Of a stretch of 60,390 nt of DNA, positions 54,798-60,390 are shown in pieces. Both the position numbers and the translations under genes were made by a program. The notes below the pieces were generated by a model, which did no database searches, was not told the DNA's origin, and worked only from the letters and a program-made list of their open reading frames with translations. Every line of letters begins with the position of its first letter. Position 1 is the first letter of the stretch. Source of the DNA: CAYLPJ01 sp964385465 (GTDB taxonomy: Bacteria > Planctomycetota > Phycisphaerae > SM23-33); assembly GCA_964385465.1 (NCBI GenBank), contig CAYLPJ010000039.1:1-60390 (forward strand), given 5' to 3'.

Positions 54798-56132
54798 CTA
54801 CATCCGCCAGGGCGGGCGCATTGACCGGGCGAGCATGCGGTCGGCGGTGTCGTCGCCGACGAAGCGTTCCGTCCGCCAGTCCCAGCTCAGCGGGCGGCGA
54901 AGGCGGGTGGCGATGTCGGCGACCAGCGAGAGGGCCGTCGCCCGGTGCCCGGCCTCGACGGGTGCGACCGGGTCCCGCCGGGTGCGGATGCATTCCAGGA
55001 AGTTGCGGTGGTGCCCGCGGGAGACCTCCAGCCGCTCGTCGCCGGGCCGGGGCCGAGCCGTCAGCAGCGAGGCCGGCTCGGCGGCGATGCCCCCGCGGCG
55101 GACGTGCACCCAGCCCTCGTCGCCGATGAACTTCACGCCCTGGCGATGGTGGGCGTTGTCGGAGAAGCTGAACACCAGCCCGGAGGGGGCGGTGCAGGTG
55201 ACCCGCCAGGTGATCGACGTGTCGGCCAGACCGTCGCCGGGGAAGGTCGCGGCGCCCTCGACCCGCAGCGGCGATTCGAGCAGCTCGGGGGCGCCCCAGA
55301 GGGCGATGTCGCAGTGGTGCACGCCCCAGGACTGGATCCACCCGGCGCAGTAGTCCGAGATGAAGTACCAGTTGAAGCTGCACTTGAGCTTGTTGTACGG
55401 CGTCCACGGGGCCGGGCCGAGCCACAGGTCGTAGTCCAGGCCCTCGGGGACCGGCGCCGGCGGCGTCACCGGCAGGGCCCGCCCGCCGGGCACGCCGACC
55501 TCCACCCGCCGCAGCCGCCCGAGCCGGCCGTTGCGGGCCAGTTCGCACGCCCGGCGGAACCGCCCGTCCGACCGCTGCTGCGTGCCCACCTGGAGCACAC
55601 GCCCGTGGCGACGGACGGCGCCGCAGAGCCGTCGGCCCTCGCGGACGGTCAGGCTCAGTGCCTTCTCGCAGTAGATGTCCTTGCCCGCCTCGGCGGCGAG
55701 GGCCGCGTGCAGGGCGTGCCAGTTCTCCGGCGAGGCGACGACCACCGCGTCGATGTCGTCCCGGGCGAGGACCTCGCGGAAGTCGCTGGTGGACTGGCAC
55801 TGCCCCGAGCCCTTGCCGGACTTGCCTCCGTACCGGGCATCCACCTGGCGGGCGACCGCGTCGCTCTTGCGCTTGTCGGCGTCGCAGGCGGCCACGATCC
55901 GGACGTCGTCGTGGCCCAGCAGGGCGCGGACGTGATGGCTGCCCCGCCCCCCACAGCCGATCGCGCCGATCGTGATCCGCTCGCTCGGGGGCGTCGCCGG
56001 AGACTTGCCCAGCACCGACGCCGGGACGATCCACGGCGCCGCCGCCGTCGAGGCCGCCGCCGCACCCGCTGCCTTCAGGAACCCACGCCGCGTCGTCGTG
56101 CCGGTCGCGCCGCCATCTCGTCGGCGTTTCAT
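54798..56132 (-). CDS. Tat-exported Gfo/Idh/MocA family oxidoreductase
   Basis: A 444-residue protein. The Tat signal is TRRGFLKAAGAAAAS near residue 14. The Rossmann domain begins ITIGAIGCGGRGSHHVRAL near 53. The conserved YCEKALSLTVREG (EKP variant) near 151 and SWGVHHCDIALWG near 275 complete the fold. The C-terminal end ERFVGDDTADRML gives the yardstick for the remnant at 50142-50243. AAAGGAG precedes the start. Export with a bound cofactor via Tat is normal in this subgroup. It is divergent from the PQQ-type dehydrogenase, whose weak promoter has a TACAAT -10 at 56216-56221. Confidence 0.92.
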   Translation of the reverse strand: MKRRRDGGATGTTTRRGFLKAAGAAAASTAAAPWIVPASVLGKSPATPPSERITIGAIGCGGRGSHHVRALLGHDDVRIVAACDADKRKSDAVARQVDARYGGKSGKGSGQCQSTSDFREVLARDDIDAVVVASPENWHALHAALAAEAGKDIYCEKALSLTVREGRRLCGAVRRHGRVLQVGTQQRSDGRFRRACELARNGRLGRLRRVEVGVPGGRALPVTPPAPVPEGLDYDLWLGPAPWTPYNKLKCSFNWYFISDYCAGWIQSWGVHHCDIALWGAPELLESPLRVEGAATFPGDGLADTSITWRVTCTAPSGLVFSFSDNAHHRQGVKFIGDEGWVHVRRGGIAAEPASLLTARPRPGDERLEVSRGHHRNFLECIRTRRDPVAPVEAGHRATALSLVADIATRLRRPLSWDWRTERFVGDDTADRMLARSMRPPWRM

Positions 56133-56265
56133 GCCGCTCTCCTTTCCGATCCGCGTACCTCTACGTAAACGCCCCTCCGAAGCCCGCGGGGCGGTCGCAC
56201 CGGGACCGGAATGCCTACAATGCCGCCGGGCCGCCGTAACCGCCGCGCCACACGGGAGACCGCCA

Positions 56266-57555
56266 ATGAACCGCACCGCCACCCTCGCCGCACTGATGCT
56301 GGCCGCCGGGCTCGGGTCCGCACGTTGCGAGGCCGAGAACCCCGGCCCTGCCGACACCGACGCCGCCACCGCCGACGCCGCCACCCAGCCGGCCGACATG
56401 TTCCGCGTGGGCGACGGCAAGAGCCTCCTGCCCCGCCGCGAAGGCGGACGCTACCACACGCCCATCGAGCCCGCCACCGACGAGCGGGTCGCCCGGATCG
56501 AGGTCCCCGACGGCTTCGCGGTCAACGTCTGGGCCCGGGGGCTGGGTCGGCCGCGAATCATGGCCGTCGGGCCCGACGGGACCGTCTACGTCACCCGCCC
56601 CCGCTCGGGGGACGTGCTGGCCCTGCGGGATGAAGACGGCGACGGCGACGCCGACGGCTCGCGGACCGTCGTCCGCCTGCCGCGGGTGCACGGCATCCAC
56701 ATCCACGAGGGCAAGACGATGTACCTGGCCACGGTGGGCGAGGCGTTCGTTTGCGACCTCCGCAAGGGCGAGGTCTCCAAGCCGCGGCGGATCGTCACCG
56801 GCATGCCGACCGCCCGTGGCCACCACAACCGCACGCTGGCGATAGGCCCGCGGGGGCGGCTGTACATCACGGTGGGCTCGACCTGCAACTGCTGCTGGGA
56901 GCGGAACGCCGAGAACGCGGCGATGCTGGTCGCCGAGGCCGACGGCACGGGCCGGCGGGTCTTCGCCCGCGGGCTGCGGAACACCATCGGCTTCGGCTGG
57001 CACCCGAAGACCGGCGAGTTGTGGGGGATGGATCACGGCATCGACTGGCTGGGCCCGGACACCCCGCCGGAGGAGCTCAACCGAATCCGCGACGGCAAGC
57101 ACTACGGCTGGCCCTACGTCTACGGCGACCGCAACACCATCGGCATCGAGCGGCACGAGGCGGTCGGCTCGTTGGCCGAGTTCGCCCGGCGGACCACGCC
57201 GCCGGTGCTCGGCTGCCAGGCCCACTCGGCCCCGATCGCGATGGTCTTCTACGCCGCCGACGCCTTCGGGACCGACTACCGCAACGACGCCTTCGTCGCC
57301 CTCCACGGCTCATGGAACCGCCGCAAGCCCGTCGGCTACAAGGTGGTGAGGATCCGCTTCGACGAGGCCGGCAAACCGCTGGCGTTCGAGGACTTCCTCA
57401 CCGGCTTCCTGGTCCGCGCCTCCCGCCCCTACGCCTTCGGCCGACCGGCGGGCCTGGCGGTCACCGCCGAAGGCGACCTGCTGGTCGGCGACGACACCAA
57501 CGGCGTCATCTACCGCGTCCACCGCCCCGCCGCCGGGGGCGGCGGGGGTCGGTAG
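56266..57555 (+). CDS. PQQ-dependent sugar dehydrogenase-type (six-bladed propeller) protein, exported
   Basis: A 429-residue exported protein of the soluble glucose/aldose sugar dehydrogenase family. The signal peptide covers about residues 1-19. Propeller landmarks are VPDGFAVNVWARGLGRPR near 83, AIGPRGRLYITVGSTCNC near 200 and FARGLRNTIGFGWHPKTGELWGMDHG near 225-250. WPYVYGD near 284 and HGSWNRRKPVGYKV near 347 match the family. A CNCC cluster near residue 210 is a striking insertion of cysteines. PQQ binding is inferred; many Planctomycete members have not been tested. A GGGAG site precedes the ATG. Confidence 0.88.
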   Translation: MNRTATLAALMLAAGLGSARCEAENPGPADTDAATADAATQPADMFRVGDGKSLLPRREGGRYHTPIEPATDERVARIEVPDGFAVNVWARGLGRPRIMAVGPDGTVYVTRPRSGDVLALRDEDGDGDADGSRTVVRLPRVHGIHIHEGKTMYLATVGEAFVCDLRKGEVSKPRRIVTGMPTARGHHNRTLAIGPRGRLYITVGSTCNCCWERNAENAAMLVAEADGTGRRVFARGLRNTIGFGWHPKTGELWGMDHGIDWLGPDTPPEELNRIRDGKHYGWPYVYGDRNTIGIERHEAVGSLAEFARRTTPPVLGCQAHSAPIAMVFYAADAFGTDYRNDAFVALHGSWNRRKPVGYKVVRIRFDEAGKPLAFEDFLTGFLVRASRPYAFGRPAGLAVTAEGDLLVGDDTNGVIYRVHRPAAGGGGGR

Positions 57556-57610
57556 CCGGCGAGGCGATCGGGCGTCGGACAGCCAGCAGGCACCCCCCCG
57601 GCCCGGGCCG

Positions 57611-57800
57611 GTGTGTCGGCTCTGTCCACCCCCGAGACGATGGACACACACCAGATACCCAGATGCTATATCATTTATAGTAAAGAATTTATAAAGAATA
57701 TGGTTCTGTCCACCCCCCGGACGCCGGGACACGGTGTCCACCCTCCGGACACGGAGGATACACGGGCTCCTATGTACTCAAGTTCATTTTATAAAATCAT
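57611..57800. repeat. AT-rich island with TGTCCACCC repeats and nested dyads
   Basis: Within the gene-free stretch 57556-58279 this segment stands out by AT-rich blocks (about 57661-57702 and 57786-57805) between GC-rich repeats. TGTCCACCC occurs three times at 57623, 57707 and 57735. Inverted partners TGGACA (57641) and GGACAC (57727 and 57747) create dyads, such as GTGTCC-7 nt-GGACAC. GTGTGTC (57611) pairs with GACACAC (57643). ORFs across it lack ribosome sites. It could be a protein-binding array or degenerate interspersed repeats. 57806-57970 shows nothing I can name. Confidence 0.45.
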
Positions 57801-57973
57801 TTACACACCAAAAAGCTCGCGAGACGGCAACCGTAGGGTGACTACCCCTGGACAGCGTACAATGTCTCCCCTATCACGACGGTCGGCGTCCATGTAGCAG
57901 GCCGTCGGGACGCCGCCAAACAACGGGGCCGGGCGACCGCGCCAAGAAAGCCAAAAAGGTCCGGTTTTCCTCG

Positions 57974-58002
57974 TTGACCCAAGGCAAGGGAATGCCTATA
58001 CT
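57974..58002 (+). promoter_or_regulatory. Strong candidate promoter of the small RNA
   Basis: TTGACC (57974-57979) and TATACT (57997-58002) are exactly 17 nt apart. Transcription should start near 58008-58010, just upstream of two hairpins and a T-run. Confidence 0.65.
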
Positions 58003-58007
58003 GCTGT

Positions 58008-58095
58008 GTACATGATAACCCCGTACCCGCCCGGCTCCCCCTCCGGAGCGGGTATTCAGAGGGCTTGGTCCCCCCCCGCCAAGCCCTCGTTTTTT
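58008..58095 (+). ncRNA. Candidate small RNA (or leader) with two C-rich hairpin loops
   Basis: A self-contained unit of about 88 nt between a near-consensus promoter and an intrinsic terminator. Hairpin 1: TACCCGC (58024-58030) with GCGGGTA (58048-58054), extended by CCGG/CCGG, makes 11 bp with one bulged A and loop CTCCCCCT. Hairpin 2 is the terminator, 10 bp with loop TCCCCCCCCG. C-rich loops in small RNAs of other bacteria pair with purine-rich ribosome-binding sites, so a trans-acting translational repressor is one possibility. Alternatively it is a leader that controls the beta-helix gene at 58280, since CCCCCTC of loop 1 could pair with GAGGG of the terminator arm. I do not recognise it as a known RNA family. 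An ATG at 58012 has no ribosome site. Confidence 0.5.
58059..58095 (+). terminator. Intrinsic terminator
   Basis: GAGGGCTTGG (58059-58068) and CCAAGCCCTC (58079-58088) form a perfect 10-bp stem with a 10-nt C-rich loop, followed by G and six T residues (58090-58095). It is the strongest intrinsic terminator in the window and ends the candidate small RNA. No protein gene lies just upstream. Confidence 0.85.
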
Positions 58096-58279
58096 GCGCC
58101 CGTCACCCACGATGTCTCCCGGCCTGGTCGCGCTGGCGCCTCCGCCGGTCGGGAGGCCCGGGCTCCGGCCCATTCTCGCTGTTGACACGAACGCCCCAAC
58201 GGTGGAAGGTGGTGGCCGGCAATCCTCCTGACAGCCTGCCGACGGCGGGAGCGAAGCCCTGCCGGGAAAGGAGCATCCC

Positions 58280-60052
58280 ATGAGAGCTCGCGTCTGCGTG
58301 GGAGTGATCTGGCTTGCCGCCGCGACCGGCCCGGCCGCGGGGGCCCCGCTGGGCAACGCCTCGACCCCCGGGGAGGTCCACGTCGAGCCGTCGACGCTCC
58401 ACTGCGTCTCCTTCCGCTGGCCCGTCGTGGGCGATCTGAACGAAAACGCCGTCGTCGACGTCCGCTATCGCCCCACCGGCCGCGACGCCTGGCGGACGGC
58501 CTGTCCCCTCCTCCGCACCCGGCCCAACCCGCATCGAGGCAACCGCTCCAGCAAGCACACGGTCGCCGGCGGGTGGATGTTCGCCGGGAGCATCGTGGAC
58601 CTGGAGCCGGACACGGCCTACGAGGTCGAACTCCGCCTCCGCGACCCCGACGGGGGCGGCCGCCGGGAGGCCCTGCCCGTGCGGACGTACGCCGAACGTA
58701 CCCAGCCGGCGGGGATGACCGTCCTGCACGTGGCCCCGGGCGACGGCGGGGGCACGGGGACCGCGGCGGACCCGCTGAAGGGCCTGGCCGCCGCGGGGGC
58801 CCGGGCCGCGCCCGGCACGCTCTTCCTTCTCCACAAGGGCGTCTACGTCAAGGGCCACTGCCCGAAGGATACCTGGTCGCTGACCGCCTCGGGGGCGCCG
58901 GGGAAGCCCATCATCTACCGGGCGGCCGACGAGGGGGAGGTGGTCCTCGACGGCGGGGGAGACATGGACACCCCCGGCCGGCTCGTCAGCGCGAACGGCA
59001 CGAAGCACATCTGGCTCGAGGGCCTGACCCTCCGGGGCCGGAAGTATGCGATCGTGGCCCACAAGGCAAGCCACTGGGTCATCCGCCGCTGCCACTTCCG
59101 GGACATGATGGCGGGGTTCACGGCCCAGAACGGCGGGTATGACGAGTCGCGCCACCATACCATCACGGACAACGTCTTCGTGGGCCCGACGACCTGGCCG
59201 AGGACGAAGGGGATCGAGTCCTTCTGCGCCGTCTACATGAGCGGCGCGGGGCACGTGGTGGCCTACAACGCGATGCGGAACCTCGGCGACGGCATCCACG
59301 GGACGGGGCACGGCAGCCTGTCGGCCAGCGACTGGCACAACAACGACATCACGGTCTGCACCGACGACGGGCTGGAGACGGACCACGCCGAATTCAACGT
59401 CCGCGTGTACCGCAACCGCATCCTGAACGTCGCCCACGGGATCACGTCCCAGCCCAGCCGCGGCGGGCCGATCTACATCTTCCGCAACCTCATCTACAAC
59501 GCGACGTTCTCCCCCTTCAAGCTGCACAATCACACCACCGGCGTCCTGCTGTTCCACAACACGTGCCTCACGCACCGCAACGCCTTCAACATCGTCCCGG
59601 CCAGCGAGACGGTGACGAACGTCTGCACGCGGAACAACCTCTTGCTGTGTCACAAGGGCACGGGGCTGTATGTGGGCACGCCGAACATGCGCGAGTGCGA
59701 CTTCGACGGCGACGGGTACGGCGGGTTCGACCGATTCGCCGTCTGGAACCGCCGGTTCACCTACAGGACCATCGCCGAGGCCGCCAAGGACGGGAAGATC
59801 TACGGCGAGCACGGCGCCGTCCGCGTCGACCCGCGGACCTGCTTCGCCGGCGGCCTGCTGCCCCCGGCCGACCCGAAGACGACCTACCTCGCCGAACAGA
59901 TCGACGCACGGCTGGCCCGCGATTCCGGCGCGATCGACCGGGGCGTTCTCCTGCCCGGCTTCAACGACGACTACGCCGGCAAGGCCCCGGACCTGGGCTG
60001 CTACGAGTACGGCAGCGCCCTGCCGCACTACGGTCCCCGCAAGGCGGACTGA
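58280..60052 (+). CDS. Exported right-handed beta-helix protein
   Basis: A 590-residue secreted protein. The signal peptide covers about residues 1-22. Residues 30-140 resemble a fibronectin type III-like module (DLEPDTAYEVELRLRDPDG). From about 150 a right-handed parallel beta-helix begins (GTAADPLKGLAAA, then repeated short strands such as WVIRRCHFRDM, HTITDNVFVG and VRVYRNRILNVAHG), extending to about 520. Such folds belong to pectate-lyase-like polysaccharide lyases and hydrolases. A catalytic Lys or Arg cannot be assigned by eye. GGAAAGGAG precedes the ATG. The promoter may be the upstream small RNA unit by read-through or a separate one; TTGACA near 58183 lacks a clear -10. Confidence 0.85.
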   Translation: MRARVCVGVIWLAAATGPAAGAPLGNASTPGEVHVEPSTLHCVSFRWPVVGDLNENAVVDVRYRPTGRDAWRTACPLLRTRPNPHRGNRSSKHTVAGGWMFAGSIVDLEPDTAYEVELRLRDPDGGGRREALPVRTYAERTQPAGMTVLHVAPGDGGGTGTAADPLKGLAAAGARAAPGTLFLLHKGVYVKGHCPKDTWSLTASGAPGKPIIYRAADEGEVVLDGGGDMDTPGRLVSANGTKHIWLEGLTLRGRKYAIVAHKASHWVIRRCHFRDMMAGFTAQNGGYDESRHHTITDNVFVGPTTWPRTKGIESFCAVYMSGAGHVVAYNAMRNLGDGIHGTGHGSLSASDWHNNDITVCTDDGLETDHAEFNVRVYRNRILNVAHGITSQPSRGGPIYIFRNLIYNATFSPFKLHNHTTGVLLFHNTCLTHRNAFNIVPASETVTNVCTRNNLLLCHKGTGLYVGTPNMRECDFDGDGYGGFDRFAVWNRRFTYRTIAEAAKDGKIYGEHGAVRVDPRTCFAGGLLPPADPKTTYLAEQIDARLARDSGAIDRGVLLPGFNDDYAGKAPDLGCYEYGSALPHYGPRKAD

Positions 60053-60178
60053 GCAGACCGCCCTCGGCCACGTTCCGGGCATCGTCCACGCCCTCCGGCC
60101 TGTCGGCGCCAGGTAGCTGAACCTCCACAGCCGACCGATGCCCCCTTTCCCCCGCCGACGGGAGGCGCCTTGGCATAT

Positions 60179-60258
60179 CCCGTCGAAGCGGCGTGCCGGC
60201 CATCGCACTCCCGGGCCCTCGCCGCCAAACATGGAGTGCGGCGGCAACGACGCCGCTT
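60179..60258. repeat. Palindromic intergenic repeat, copy 1
   Basis: Two arms, AAGCGGCGT...GCACTCC (60186-60211) and GGAGTGC...ACGCCGCTT (60232-60258), are complementary at both ends (9 and 7 bp), forming a long imperfect hairpin. The first 50 nt (60179-60228) recur at 60341-60390 with one mismatch. This is the layout of an interspersed non-coding repeat of the REP type. It lies downstream of the beta-helix gene; ORFs through it are not genes. Confidence 0.6.
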
Positions 60259-60340
60259 TTCTTCGCCGACGGCCGCCGCCTGCACAGCGGGATCGTCGCG
60301 GCGAGCCCGGTTGGGTCGTCCTCGAAGCCGCCCCTCGCGC

Positions 60341-60390
60341 CCCGTCGAAGCGGCGCGCCGGCCATCGCACTCCCGGGCCCTCGCCGCCAA
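60341..60390. repeat. Palindromic intergenic repeat, copy 2 (cut by window end)
   Basis: It is identical to 60179-60228 at 49 of 50 positions (T/C change), at an interval of 162 nt in direct orientation. The second arm would lie beyond the window. The stretch 60053-60390 holds these repeats and no gene. Confidence 0.6.

Noticed and set aside
56193..56221. Promoter of the PQQ-type dehydrogenase
   Set aside because: TACAAT at 56216-56221 is a plausible -10 but the -35 position (GGTCGC) does not match, so it is mentioned only in passing.
57780..57815. DnaA boxes or a replication origin near the AT-rich island
   Set aside because: ATTTACACA resembles a DnaA box only weakly, no cluster is present and no dnaA/dnaN genes are nearby.
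57613..57897. 94-codon + strand ORF in the AT-rich island
   Set aside because: No ribosome site, built largely from the TGTCCACCC repeats, and no recognisable protein pattern.

Overview
The window is about 60 kb of high-GC DNA from what is most likely a member of the Planctomycetota, possibly the Phycisphaerae side of the phylum. The evidence is several sulfatases, a LamG/beta-propeller/di-haem protein related to HzsA, PEP-CTERM proteins with dockerin-like repeats, Tat-exported Gfo/Idh/MocA and sulfatase proteins, and a 23S rRNA gene not preceded by 16S. The taxonomy is inferred from gene content only. No phage, transposase, CRISPR array or plasmid maintenance genes were seen.

Layout. 1-2.4 kb: 5' part of a minus-strand 23S rRNA gene, preceded by tRNA-Ala(TGC) and tRNA-Ile(GAT). 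A divergent protein gene starts where 16S would be expected. 2.6-10.5 kb (+): GH57-like protein, a small protein, a Nif3-family protein, an unknown protein, a Tat-exported sulfatase, and the large HzsA-related protein. 10.6-14.1 kb (+): a ribose-type sugar ABC transporter, followed by a frameshifted DUF2283-like remnant. 14.3-23.8 kb (-): a five-gene exopolysaccharide set (TolB/LamG protein, AlgI-like MBOAT, two AlgJ/AlgX-like SGNH proteins, heparinase II/III-like lyase). 24-27.3 kb: a zinc alcohol dehydrogenase (-) and a HEAT-repeat lipoprotein (+). 27.4-33.8 kb (+): EtfB, EtfA, a GlcD-type FAD oxidoreductase, an aldo/keto reductase, a small membrane protein and a second GlcD paralogue. 34-39.3 kb (-): a Gfo/Idh/MocA oxidoreductase and a MarR-methyltransferase-glycine betaine-type ABC transporter operon. 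39.6-43.2 kb (-): a methyltransferase, a LarA-family protein and a GAF/SpoIIE phosphatase.

43.4-46.4 kb (+): an acidic unknown protein, tRNA-Asp(GTC) with promoter and terminator, and an SGNH-TPR membrane protein. 46.4-50.5 kb (-): two sulfatase-fold enzymes, a DUF1961 protein and a DUF6868 protein, with the C-terminal scrap of a Gfo/Idh oxidoreductase between. 50.7-53.8 kb (+): a promoter and four small or exported proteins (Cys/His-rich protein, PEP-CTERM protein, pseudopilin, dockerin/PEP-CTERM protein). 53.8-57.6 kb: ThuA-like and Gfo/Idh proteins (-) divergent from a PQQ-type sugar dehydrogenase (+). 57.6-58.3 kb has no protein gene but holds an AT-rich island with TGTCCACCC repeats and a compact promoter-hairpin-terminator unit that looks like an undescribed small RNA or leader. 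The window ends with a beta-helix protein (+) and a palindromic intergenic repeat whose second copy is cut by the window edge.

Themes: capture, modification and breakdown of (sulfated, acetylated) polysaccharides; oxidation of 2-hydroxyacids with Etf as a likely electron partner; and osmolyte uptake. The most interesting candidates are the small RNA at about 58.01-58.10 kb, the Etf plus twin GlcD cluster, the MarR-operon promoter with an operator-like palindrome in its spacer and almost no 5' UTR, and the split rRNA arrangement.
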